From: Kushneria sinocarnis
GTDB taxonomy: Bacteria; Pseudomonadota; Gammaproteobacteria; Pseudomonadales; Halomonadaceae
Reading direction: 5' to 3'
Length of the DNA: 64,000 nt
NCBI RefSeq assembly: GCF_003633775.1
Contig: NZ_RBIN01000003.1
Location: forward strand, 186,001 to 250,000
Part shown: piece after piece, positions 9,301-17,419 of the stretch
How positions within the stretch are numbered: the first letter of the stretch is position 1
Layout of the letters: every line of letters begins with the position of its first letter
Program-made: the position numbers and the translations under genes
Notes under the pieces: generated by a model
What the model was told of the DNA's origin: nothing
Seen by the model: the letters and a program-made list of their open reading frames with translations, nothing else
Databases searched by the model: none

Positions 9301-10065
9301 GCCCGAACGATGCTCGATCGGCTGGTGAACGAGCGACGCATCAATGCCCGGGGGGTCATCGGCTTCTGGCCGGCCAACACCGTCGATCAGGATACCATCG
9401 AGGTCTATGGCGATGACGAGCGTCGTGACGTGATCCATCGACTGCATCATGTCCGGCAGCAGAGCAGCAAGGGGCGCGATGGCGTCTGCTACAGCCTGGC
9501 GGATTTCGTGGCCCCGCTGGAGAGCCGGCGCGAGGACTGGATCGGTGCCTTTGCGGTCACCACCGGTCATGGCGCCGATGAGCTGGCTCGTGAATACGAG
9601 GCCGCCGGAGACGACTACAACGCCATCATGGTCAAGGCACTGGCCGATCGGCTGGCGGAGGCCTTTGCCGAGCGGCTCCATGAACGGGTGCGCAAGGAGT
9701 TCTGGGGGTATGCGCCCGAGGAAACGCTCGATAACGATGAGCTGATCGGTGAGAAGTATCAGGGTATCCGCCCGGCCCCCGGCTATCCGGCCTGCCCCGA
9801 TCATACCGAGAAGACTACCCTGTTCGAGATGCTGGATGCCGAACACAATGCCGGCCTGACGCTGACCGAGAATTTCGCCATGTGGCCGGCCGCCGCCGTC
9901 TCCGGCTGGTACTTCTCCCATCCCGGCTCGAAGTACTTTGCCACCGGTCGCATTTCCCGCGATCAGGTCGAGGCGCTCGCCGCGCGCAAGGGGATGTCCC
10001 TGGCGACCCTGGAGCGCTGGCTCTCCTCCAACCTGTCCTATGATCCGCAGGCCGAAACGGCCTGA
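6364..10065 (+). CDS. metH: Cobalamin-dependent methionine synthase MetH
   Basis: Transfers a methyl group from 5-methyltetrahydrofolate through cobalamin to homocysteine. At 1233 residues it has all four modules in order: the homocysteine domain (about 1-330) with zinc ligands C246 (GLNCALG), C309 and C310 (GGCCGTT); the pterin-binding barrel (about 350-610); the cap and B12 domain (about 640-880) with GDVHDIGKN and lower-axial ligand H758; and the AdoMet activation domain (about 890-1225) with [12 protein letters not shown]. The chosen ATG has a GGAGG site about 13 bases upstream, rather far. No riboswitch was seen in its leader. It is the likely main user of the B12 made by the cob genes at 53-64 kb. 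Confidence 0.98.
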   Translation: MSVVPESLSQSLSRRILILDGGMGTMIQNQRFSEADFRGERFSDWQTDLQGNNDLLVLTQPDAIRQLHREYLEAGADIIETNTFNSTRLSQSDYAMESLVPELNRAAARLARDICDEVAEETGVARYVAGVLGPTSRTASLSPDVNDPARRNITFDELVDNYLEAAEALIEGGSDLILIETIFDTLNAKAAIYALDVLFERLGRRIPLMISGTITDASGRTLSGQTTEAFWNSVRHAQPLSVGLNCALGAEDLRPYLAELGRCADTFISAHPNAGLPNEFGEYDQDPDEMAAIVREFGEGGLVNIMGGCCGTTPEHIAAISRAMSGLTPRGIPDIEPACRLSGLEPFNIRRDSLFVNVGERTNVTGSARFKRLIKEEDYTTALEVALEQVENGAQVIDINMDEGMLDSQEAMVHFLNLVAGEPDISRVPIMIDSSKWEIVEAGLKCIQGKAIVNSISLKEGEEQFRHQANECRRHGAAIVVMAFDEEGQADTFERKTEISERAYRLLVDDIGYPAEDIIFDPNIFAIATGIEEHNNYAVDFIEATRWITTQLPHAMVSGGVSNVSFSFRGNNTVREAIHAVFLYHSVHAGLTMGIVNAGQLAVYDDLPEELRNAVEDVVLNRRDDATERLLDIAEQYRGDGSSGSKKEDLEWRSWEVEKRIEHALVKGITQYITEDTEEARQRAERPIEVIEGPLMDGMNVVGDLFGDGKMFLPQVVKSARVMKQAVAHLIPWIEAEKSEETQSKGRIVLATVKGDVHDIGKNIVGVVLQCNNYEVIDLGVMVPTEKILATAREQNADIIGLSGLITPSLDEMVGVAQEMERQGFDVPLLIGGATTSKAHTAVKIEPNYTHPVVYVTDASRAVGVASRLLSAGLREAYVAEIRADYDKVRERHSKRRPKAADMSYAEAREKAFEGDWDNYVPPRPNFTGLRVFEDYDLDELVERIDWTPFFMTWQLSGKFPKILEDDVVGEAARNLYHDARTMLDRLVNERRINARGVIGFWPANTVDQDTIEVYGDDERRDVIHRLHHVRQQSSKGRDGVCYSLADFVAPLESRREDWIGAFAVTTGHGADELAREYEAAGDDYNAIMVKALADRLAEAFAERLHERVRKEFWGYAPEETLDNDELIGEKYQGIRPAPGYPACPDHTEKTTLFEMLDAEHNAGLTLTENFAMWPAAAVSGWYFSHPGSKYFATGRISRDQVEALAARKGMSLATLERWLSSNLSYDPQAETA

Positions 10066-10094
10066 CGGCCGGCAGGCTGGCACCCTTCATGAAG

Positions 10095-10118
10095 CCCGCC
10101 GACCTCAGGGTCGGCGGG
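10095..10118 (+). terminator. Hairpin downstream of metH
   Basis: A perfect 10-bp stem (CCCGCCGACC with GGTCGGCGGG) with a 4-base loop starts 29 bases after the metH stop. There is no T-run, so it may act as a weak or Rho-assisted terminator or as an mRNA-stabilising end. Confidence 0.6.
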
Positions 10119-10162
10119 CACTCCCGCAGGTGGCCGAAAATGGTGGCTGACCGGAGTGGGGC

Positions 10163-10759
10163 TCAGCCACTGCCCCGCTTCTGGTGCATCTCCCGATTGC
10201 GCTGCCGGGCGCGCTCCGACTTGCGCAGCATCACATAGGTAGCGCCAATGCTGCCGTGATGCGGCTGCGCACTGGTATAGGCCTGCACTTCATCGAACTG
10301 GGTCAGCCAGCGGGCCACATGCGATCGCACCACGTTGGAGTGGCTGTCATCGCTGCGGCCACGCCCGTGTACCACCATCACATTACGCAGCCCCTGCCGG
10401 TGAGACTCCCGGATGAAGCGAAAGAGTGCGCTGCGACACTCCCGCACCGGTCGGCGCTGCAGATGCAGACGTGACTCGATGGTGTATTCGCCGTGGCGCA
10501 ACCGTTCAATGACACCGGTCTGAATGCCGTCGCGACGAAACTCGATGGGATCATTGGGGGGCAGCAGTTCCACGAAATCATCGGAAAGAAAGTTGCTCTC
10601 CTCCTCGCCGTCCTGGGCACGGCTGCGGCGGGCCAGCTGAGCCTCGGTCGGCTGTTCGGGTCGGGATGATGAATGAGCCTTGTCATGTCCCTTGCGCAGT
10701 GGCACGACATCCGCCATGGCTTCGGAAAACAGCTGCTCGTCGTCGCGTTCGGCAGTCAT
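10163..10759 (-). CDS. Smr-domain protein (putative endonuclease)
   Basis: A 198-residue protein with a polar N-terminal half and a C-terminal Smr (MutS2-type) domain from about residue 90. Diagnostic pieces are RLHLQRR at the domain start (the LDLHG-type motif), VMVVHGRG (about residues 128-135) and a C-terminal GATYVMLRK strand. Stand-alone Smr proteins of this length (SmrA/YdaL type) nick or cleave DNA, and related ones act on RNA at stalled ribosomes. It converges on metH and lies 86 bases from the next gene on its strand. The biological substrate cannot be told from the sequence. Confidence 0.88.
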   Translation of the reverse strand: MTAERDDEQLFSEAMADVVPLRKGHDKAHSSSRPEQPTEAQLARRSRAQDGEEESNFLSDDFVELLPPNDPIEFRRDGIQTGVIERLRHGEYTIESRLHLQRRPVRECRSALFRFIRESHRQGLRNVMVVHGRGRSDDSHSNVVRSHVARWLTQFDEVQAYTSAQPHHGSIGATYVMLRKSERARQRNREMHQKRGSG

Positions 10760-10845
10760 TACAGCGCCTCCTCAACGAAACCCGGGATTCCGGGAGCTGT
10801 TATGCTTGTTGCCCCCTGACCATTATGCCCAATCCGGTGACCGTT

Positions 10846-12132
10846 TTACGACCGCTCGCGTTCGGTCAGCTTGGCGCGATTCGGGCGTCCGGCTTTCGGC
10901 GACATCCAGTGCTCGGGGTCATGTGCGCCGAACAGCTCGCCCAGCGGATGGTCGAGGATGGCCTTCCGGGATTCGCAAGCCTTTTTCAGCGCTCCATGCA
11001 CTTCCAGCAGCGGTTCGGGAGCCTGGTCATCATCGGGTACCGGATCAGGCATGCCAAGGTTGTACTCCCAGAGCGTCAGGGTGGAAAGCGAGTGCGCCAG
11101 CACCCAGTTGCCCTGCTCCGTGGGCGCCGCCCAGCCGGCCCTGGCAAAGATCGCCAGCAGCACTCGCGCTCTTCCTCCCAGCAGCCGGCGCAGAGTGGCA
11201 GCGCTGACGGCGCCCCGGCCCTCGCGATGCGCCCTGTCCAGAATCATCAAGACCCCCAGGCCCTGCCAGTACATCGGCCAGTGGCGCCATTCGGCACGCT
11301 GGGACTCTCCCAGCCAGGCGGCGACTTCGGCGCCCAGCAGTACAATGGCCCAGCAGAGATAGATCCAGAGCAGAAACAGCGGCACCGCTGCAAAGGCGCC
11401 GTAGATCACCTGATAGGATGGGAAGTTGGCGACATACAGTGAAAATCCCAGCTTGGCCAGCTCCAGCAGAGAGGAGACCAGCAGCGCCCCGCCGGCTGCA
11501 TGGCGCATGCGCACCCGATAGTTGGGTACTGCCATGTAGAGAAAGAGAAACGCCAGAAAGCTCAGTACCGGCGGGAGCAGATGCAGCAGAAAGTCGCCAC
11601 CGCCAAACCATGAAGCGGCATTGCTGACGAAGGTCAGTGAGGTCAGGTAGGAAGAGAGCACGAACCCCGTGCCTACCAGGATCGGGCCCAGTGTCAGTAC
11701 CGCCCAGTACAGCAGAAAGCTGGCAATCCCCTTGCGATTGTCCGGTACCTGCCAGATGTTGTTGAACGCCTTTTCCACCGTGATCATCATCAACAGCGAG
11801 GTTACGAACAGGAACAGCACCCCTACCACGGTCAGATTGCGTGCCTGGGTAGTGAAATTGTTCAGCGTTTCGAGCACAACCTCACCGGTGGCCGGCACAA
11901 ACTGCTGAAAGAGATACCCCTGCACCTTATCGCCGACGCCCCGGAATTCCGGAATGGCGGCCAGCATGGCGTAAAGCACGGTGGTCAGCGGGACCACGGC
12001 AAACAGCGTGGTATACGTCAGTGACGCCGCCGTCTTCTGTCCATCATGGCGGTTGAAACGCTCGATGAGCTTGCGCGTCACGGCAATCAGCCGGGTCAGG
12101 CGCGGTAACCCGGCAAGTTGTGGGATCTGCAT
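10846..12132 (-). CDS. YihY/virulence factor BrkB family inner-membrane protein
   Basis: A 428-residue membrane protein once annotated RNase BN. The N-terminal 290 residues hold about six membrane segments with family hallmarks: ASLTYTTLFAVVPL (about residues 37-50), an FNNIWQV motif after the third helix, and LLWIYLCWAIVLLGAEVAAWL in the last helix. A soluble C-terminal domain of about 130 residues follows, as in other long YihY proteins, with a basic tail. The ATG at 12132 places the first conserved helix at the usual distance. It is divergent from wrbA; this pairing is also found in Pseudomonas. Function is unknown, although a transport role has been proposed for the family. Confidence 0.88.
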   Translation of the reverse strand: MQIPQLAGLPRLTRLIAVTRKLIERFNRHDGQKTAASLTYTTLFAVVPLTTVLYAMLAAIPEFRGVGDKVQGYLFQQFVPATGEVVLETLNNFTTQARNLTVVGVLFLFVTSLLMMITVEKAFNNIWQVPDNRKGIASFLLYWAVLTLGPILVGTGFVLSSYLTSLTFVSNAASWFGGGDFLLHLLPPVLSFLAFLFLYMAVPNYRVRMRHAAGGALLVSSLLELAKLGFSLYVANFPSYQVIYGAFAAVPLFLLWIYLCWAIVLLGAEVAAWLGESQRAEWRHWPMYWQGLGVLMILDRAHREGRGAVSAATLRRLLGGRARVLLAIFARAGWAAPTEQGNWVLAHSLSTLTLWEYNLGMPDPVPDDDQAPEPLLEVHGALKKACESRKAILDHPLGELFGAHDPEHWMSPKAGRPNRAKLTERERS

Positions 12133-12144
12133 AAGCCACTCTAG

Positions 12145-12882
<738 letters not shown>

Positions 12883-12894
12883 AACGGCCATTTC

Positions 12895-13284
12895 ATGATC
12901 CCAACCATTCCGGTGCCTGGCATTCGACCCGCACTGCTGCGCATGGCCTGGCTGAGCTGGGGCACGCTGCTGCTGCTGGCGCTGGTACACGGCTGGATGC
13001 TGCATCACTCCCATCAGCTGCCTCTGCTGCCCATGCTGCTACGGTTGCTGCCGCTGCTGCTGATTGCGCCCGTGTTGCGTACCCGTAGAGCCAGGGGGTA
13101 TCTCTGGCTGACGTTCATCGGGATACTGGGAGCTGCACAGGGGCTGGTACTGTCGAGGCTGTTCTCCTGGTGGTGGCTGGCGGGCCCGGAAATACTGGCC
13201 GGCCTGTGGCTGACCGTGACGGCACTGCTGATTGTCCGGCAGCTTCATCGGCAAGACCTCGATGGCATCTTTCGCGAACGGTAG
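12895..13284 (+). CDS. DUF2069 small inner-membrane protein
   Basis: A 129-residue protein with four predicted membrane segments (roughly residues 18-35, 42-60, 68-88 and 95-113) and a short charged C-terminus. It matches the DUF2069 pattern in size and hydrophobic profile and sits directly behind wrbA, an arrangement seen in Pseudomonas. No catalytic motif can be recognised. A membrane partner for quinone or redox chemistry would be inference from context only. Confidence 0.75.
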   Translation: MIPTIPVPGIRPALLRMAWLSWGTLLLLALVHGWMLHHSHQLPLLPMLLRLLPLLLIAPVLRTRRARGYLWLTFIGILGAAQGLVLSRLFSWWWLAGPEILAGLWLTVTALLIVRQLHRQDLDGIFRER

Positions 13285-13365
13285 TATGAGACGATCGGGC
13301 ATCGACCATATCCATGACATCCGTGATGCAGATCATGCATCCCAAGCGAGCGAGGACAGGGCAAC

Positions 13366-14013
13366 ATGACCAGCGATATCGGCGACGTGCGTCGCGATTA
13401 TCAGGGTGAGACACTGGACCCCACCACGACTCCGGAGACGCCTTTCCCGCTGTTTTCCGAATGGCTCAATGCGGCGCTGGAGAGCGATGGCAATGATGGC
13501 AATGTCATGACGCTGGCCACAGCCGACAGCAGCGGCATGCCCCATGCGCGGATCGTGCTGCTGAAGGGCTTCGATGAAACAGGTTTTGTTTTCTACACCA
13601 GCTATCAGAGTCAGAAAGGCAGCGAACTGGCCAATATGCCGCATGCGGCGCTGGTCTTCTGGTGGAGTACCCAGCAGCGTCAGGTGCGTATCGAGGGAAG
13701 CGTCGAGCAGATCGGCGCCGAACAGTCCGACCGCTACTTTCATTCACGCCCCAGAGCCAGCCAGCTGGGGGCCTGGATCTCTCAGCAGAGTGTCGAAATT
13801 CCCGATCGCCAGTGGCTTGAAGATCGTCGCCTGCGCTTCGAGAAGGCCTATGATCACGGCGAAGTGGAGCGCCCGGCGCACTGGGGCGGCTATCGGATAC
13901 GGCCGGTCATGATCGAGTTCTGGCAGGGCCAGCCGAGCCGACTGCATGATCGGGTCCGCTACCGCTGGTTCGAGCGGGAACATCACTGGCAGAAGGTACG
14001 CCTCGCTCCCTGA
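13366..14013 (+). CDS. pdxH: Pyridoxamine 5'-phosphate oxidase
   Basis: FMN enzyme that oxidises pyridoxamine or pyridoxine phosphate to pyridoxal 5'-phosphate, the last step of vitamin B6 synthesis and salvage. The 215 residues match the family over their whole length. FMN- and substrate-contact segments include ARIVLLKGFDETGFVFYTSY (about residues 61-80), the RPRASQLGAW block (about 127-136) and the C-terminal LHDRVRYRW and VRLAP end. It lies 81 bases beyond the DUF2069 gene and shares a terminator with convergent proX. Confidence 0.97.
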   Translation: MTSDIGDVRRDYQGETLDPTTTPETPFPLFSEWLNAALESDGNDGNVMTLATADSSGMPHARIVLLKGFDETGFVFYTSYQSQKGSELANMPHAALVFWWSTQQRQVRIEGSVEQIGAEQSDRYFHSRPRASQLGAWISQQSVEIPDRQWLEDRRLRFEKAYDHGEVERPAHWGGYRIRPVMIEFWQGQPSRLHDRVRYRWFEREHHWQKVRLAP

Positions 14014-14026
14014 ACCTGCCGATATG

Positions 14027-14053
14027 AAAAAACCCGGCCATGCCGGGTTTTTC
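14027..14053. terminator. Bidirectional intrinsic terminator between pdxH and proX
   Basis: AAAAACCCGGC, a 3-base loop and GCCGGGTTTTT form a stem with A and T runs on both sides, serving both convergent genes. Confidence 0.93.
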
Positions 14054-14069
14054 ATGGCTACCTTCACTT

Positions 14070-14975
14070 TCAGCTGTTGCAGCCTTCGGTCCACTGACTG
14101 ACCACATCCTCGTGATTGCTGACCCACTGTCTGGCGTTCTCGTAGGGGTCGCTGCCATCTTCCCGATTCATGAGCATGACCTCGCCCATCTGGTCCGGGG
14201 TCCAGTGGAAGTTGTCGAGAATGCAGTAGGCACCCGGCATCTCTTTCTCGAGCCCCTGGCGTGCGATGGTGTCGATCTCTTCGGCGCCCCCGAAGACCCC
14301 TTCGGGATCATTCAGATATTTGAGATCATAGCGCGAGAACATCCAGTGGGGTGTCCAGCCGGTGACGACAATGGGCTCCTCGTTCTTGATGGCACTGTCC
14401 AGCGCAGCCGTCATGGTCGCCCCACTGCCGGAGGTCAGGGACATGTTCGAGAGACCATAGGTGTCGATGGCATCCTCGGTCTTGGACATGATGCCGGCGC
14501 CGGGATCGATACCGGTAATCTTGTCATTGAACTCGTCGGCGTGCTCTTCGAGATCGCTGATCATCGAGACATCATCCACGTATTCGGGGACCACCAGACC
14601 CAGTTTGGTGCCCTCCAGATTGGCACCGAGGTTGTCCAGCCGATCCTTGAGCTTGCTGTAGTAATCGGCATGGGTGGTCGGCAGCCAGGCCGAAACCATG
14701 GCGTCGGCATCCCCATAGGCCACGGCCTGCCACATTGCGGCGGCAGAAAGGGAGGAGATGTCGACGTTGTAGCCCTGCTGCTCGAGTACGGCGCGGACCA
14801 CATTGGTTGAGGCCACTTCCGAGGACCATTCCACATAGGCCAGGGTGATATCTCCCTTGTCACCCCCTTCCGAGGCCATGGCCGGCATGCCGGTCAGGCC
14901 GGCGCCGAGCACCATGCCGCCCAGGGCAGTGACCACGGCCTTGCGCAGTGTCGTGTTGCGTTCTTGTTGCATCAT
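14070..14975 (-). CDS. proX: Glycine betaine/proline-betaine ABC transporter substrate-binding protein
   Basis: Periplasmic protein that captures compatible solutes and delivers them to ProVW. The 301-residue precursor has a basic N-terminus and a hydrophobic stretch ending in PAMASEG, a signal peptide with likely cleavage after about residue 34. The mature part is an OpuAC-type binding domain with aromatic residues typical of a betaine cage (AYVEWSSE, VSAWLPTT, TGWTPHWMF) and a GIDPGAGIM motif. It is the last gene of proV-proW-proX, 126 bases after proW, a gap long enough for mRNA processing. Choline or carnitine binding cannot be excluded. Confidence 0.93.
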   Translation of the reverse strand: MMQQERNTTLRKAVVTALGGMVLGAGLTGMPAMASEGGDKGDITLAYVEWSSEVASTNVVRAVLEQQGYNVDISSLSAAAMWQAVAYGDADAMVSAWLPTTHADYYSKLKDRLDNLGANLEGTKLGLVVPEYVDDVSMISDLEEHADEFNDKITGIDPGAGIMSKTEDAIDTYGLSNMSLTSGSGATMTAALDSAIKNEEPIVVTGWTPHWMFSRYDLKYLNDPEGVFGGAEEIDTIARQGLEKEMPGAYCILDNFHWTPDQMGEVMLMNREDGSDPYENARQWVSNHEDVVSQWTEGCNS

Positions 14976-15101
14976 TGTGTTGTCCTCTCCTGCGTTACAG
15001 TTGTGTCATTGGCATGACACGCCCCGTGTTCCGGGAGCGCCCTTGGCGATGACCGACACCGCATGGCCCACCATCGGCGGAAACGGCCCGGCCTCGCCCG
15101 A

Positions 15102-15938
15102 TCACTCCGGCTTGCCGCGCAGCGTCTGGGTCAGACGGTCAAGCAGCATGGCCAGAATGACCACCGCAATACCGGCTTCGAAACCGGCACCCGGCTGGAG
15201 TCGCTGAATGGCCCGCCAGACTTCACTGCCCAGACCATTGGCGCCGATCATGGCGGCGATGACCACCATCGACAGTGCCAGCATGATGGTCTGGTTGATG
15301 CCGGCCATGATGGTCGGCAGTGAAAGCGGCAGCTGGAGTTTGACCAGCTTCTGGGACTTGGTTGCACCATAGGCATCCGCGGCTTCCATGAGCTCAACCG
15401 GTACCTGGCGAATGCCCAGCGTGGTGAAACGGATGGCAGGTGGCATCGAGAAGATGACCGTGGCAAAGATGGCCGAAACCGAGCCGATGCCGAAGAAGGG
15501 AATGGCGGGGATCAGATAGACAAAGGCCGGCATGGTCTGCATGAAATCAAGTACCGGCATGATGATGCGATAGAACCGCTCCGATAGCGCGGCCAGTATG
15601 CCCAGTGGCAGCGCAATGATGACGGCCACGAACGTGGCGATCACCACCAGGGTGAAGGATTCGATCATCGGATCCCACAGCCCGAGATTCCAGATCAGTC
15701 CCAGCCCGAGGATGGAGAACATGGCCAGCCGTACGCCTGCCAGTCGCCAGCTCAGCAGGGCAATGGCAATGATCAGCACCCAGGGTGGCAGCCACATGAG
15801 GCCATCGTTGAGGCTGCTGATGCCCGTCTGGGTCACGGTCGAAATGCCGCGGGTGATATTGGAGTAATGCCCGGTCAGGAAGTCGAGCCCGGCCTCGATC
15901 CAGTTGCCCAGCGGGATGGATGGAATCGTGAAGTTCAT
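15102..15938 (-). CDS. proW: Glycine betaine ABC transporter permease
   Basis: Membrane subunit of the betaine importer, 278 residues with about six or seven membrane segments. The ABC-permease coupling loop appears as ELMEAADAYGATKSQKLVKLQLPLSLP (in the region of residues 175-205), carrying the EAA-type motif. The start is the ATG overlapping the proV stop by four bases; an upstream extension would run inside proV. Other conserved pieces are TMPAFVYLIPAIPFFGIG and GANGLGSEVW. It works with ProV and ProX in osmoprotectant uptake, consistent with a salt-loving host. Confidence 0.94.
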   Translation of the reverse strand: MNFTIPSIPLGNWIEAGLDFLTGHYSNITRGISTVTQTGISSLNDGLMWLPPWVLIIAIALLSWRLAGVRLAMFSILGLGLIWNLGLWDPMIESFTLVVIATFVAVIIALPLGILAALSERFYRIIMPVLDFMQTMPAFVYLIPAIPFFGIGSVSAIFATVIFSMPPAIRFTTLGIRQVPVELMEAADAYGATKSQKLVKLQLPLSLPTIMAGINQTIMLALSMVVIAAMIGANGLGSEVWRAIQRLQPGAGFEAGIAVVILAMLLDRLTQTLRGKPE

Positions 15939-17200
15939 GCCTTTTCTCCCTGCTGGGGTGCATCGGGCTGCGGCTGACCGACGGATCCGCTCTCCTGCTG
16001 TGATGATGAGGTTTCGGCCAGCTCGGCCAGTACCGATCCCTTGACCACCACGCCCTGGAGGCACCCTGCCTCATCGACGACGGCGATCGGATAGCTGCGC
16101 TGCTGAAACATCGCAAACAGGTTGTGCAGGGGCTCATCGGGTGCTGTCCTGGGAGAGTCGGTCACGATCAGCTCATCGATGCTCTCCTGCCCCTGGCGTG
16201 CCGCCCGATCAACGGCCTCGGCTTCCACGATGCCCATCAGGCGTCGGTCACGATCAATCACGTAGATCGAATCGAGGCCGTTCTCCCGCATGCGGTGCAG
16301 GGCGGTTCTTGGCCCCTCCCCGAGTCGCACCGTGGCCCGTACCGGATGCATGGCCGAGGACGCTGTCAGCACGCGGGACATGTCGACGCCTTCGATGAAG
16401 CGGCGGACATAATCATTGGCAGGCTGGGTCAGGATATGTTCGGGCGTACCGATCTGCACGATCTCGCCATCCTTGAGCAGGATGATGCGATCCCCGATGC
16501 TCAGGGCCTCGTCCAGATCATGGGTGATGAAAATGGTGGTCTTGCGCATGCGATGCTGGAGCTGCAGCAGCTCCTGCTGCATGTCATTGCGGATCAGCGG
16601 GTCGAGTGCCGAGAAGGCCTCGTCCATGAGCAGGACACTGGCGTCATTGGCGAGTGCCCGGGCCAGCCCCACGCGCTGCAGCATGCCGCCGGAAAGCTGT
16701 CGGGGCATGGCCTGTTCCCAGCCTTCCAGACCGACCTGTTTGAGCGCCTCGATGGCCCGCTGCTGGCGTTCCGCCTTTTCGACGCCGCGAATTTCCAGTC
16801 CGAACTCGGCATTGCCCAGCACGGTTCGATGCGGGAACAGGGCAAAATTCTGGAAAACCATCGAGAAATGACGGCGCCGGCACTGCAGCAGCGCCTTGTC
16901 ATCCAGCTCGGGAATGTTTTCCCCATCGATGATGATCTGCCCTTCGGTCGGCTCGATCAGCCGGTTCAGACAACGGATCAGGGTCGATTTTCCCGATCCG
17001 GAAAGCCCCATGATGACCAGCAGCTCACCTTCGCGAACATCGAATTCGATATTGGAAAGGCCCAGTGTCTGACCGGTTTTTTCCCGGATTGCAGCGCGAT
17101 CAAGCCCCTGGTCACGAAGCTCGAGCGCCTTTTTGGGGTGGTGCCCGAAGACCTTGCTCAGCCCGCGCACCTGAATCTTGACGGAATTGGTGTCACTCAT
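15935..17200 (-). CDS. proV: Glycine betaine ABC transporter ATP-binding protein with CBS domains
   Basis: ATPase subunit of the betaine importer, 421 residues. The nucleotide domain has Walker A GLSGSGKST (about residues 64-72), the signature LSGGMLQR (about 175-182) and Walker B VLLMDEAFS. A C-terminal pair of CBS modules (about 290-395) is the region that senses ionic strength in OpuA-type relatives. A Ser/Gln-rich tail follows. The start MSDTNSVK fits the family; the upstream extension has no homology. It is the first gene of the operon and has a well-formed promoter about 130-155 bases upstream. Confidence 0.95.
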   Translation of the reverse strand: MSDTNSVKIQVRGLSKVFGHHPKKALELRDQGLDRAAIREKTGQTLGLSNIEFDVREGELLVIMGLSGSGKSTLIRCLNRLIEPTEGQIIIDGENIPELDDKALLQCRRRHFSMVFQNFALFPHRTVLGNAEFGLEIRGVEKAERQQRAIEALKQVGLEGWEQAMPRQLSGGMLQRVGLARALANDASVLLMDEAFSALDPLIRNDMQQELLQLQHRMRKTTIFITHDLDEALSIGDRIILLKDGEIVQIGTPEHILTQPANDYVRRFIEGVDMSRVLTASSAMHPVRATVRLGEGPRTALHRMRENGLDSIYVIDRDRRLMGIVEAEAVDRAARQGQESIDELIVTDSPRTAPDEPLHNLFAMFQQRSYPIAVVDEAGCLQGVVVKGSVLAELAETSSSQQESGSVGQPQPDAPQQGEKA

Positions 17201-17326
17201 GTGTTGTTCGATCCAGTCATCCCCTCGGGGTTGATGGTTACGACCGTGGCAGGGCATGGATCACACGGCGCGATACATAACGCATGCCTCTAGTCGTCTG
17301 TAATTCTTGATTATATTTCGTAATGG

Positions 17327-17355
17327 ATCATACGTTGTCATCTTCTGATGATCAA
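17327..17355 (-). promoter_or_regulatory. Promoter of the proVWX operon
   Basis: On the minus strand TTGATC (17355-17350) and TATGAT (17332-17327) are 17 bases apart, predicting a start near 17320, about 120 bases before proV. A second perfect -10 box TATAAT lies at 17315-17310 with only a weak -35, suggesting tandem promoters. The whole 17201-17419 gap is AT-rich compared with its surroundings. Confidence 0.65.
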
Positions 17356-17419
17356 CGATAACACAGCATTATGTTATGACACGTTAACGGAGCGCTGCTG
17401 GACGTGATCCTTCCAGGGC

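Noticed and set aside
6229-10083. A 1284-codon open frame on the minus strand opposite metH
   Set aside because: It mirrors metH codon by codon, has no domain, and long antisense frames are common in G+C-rich genes. The metH reading is certain.
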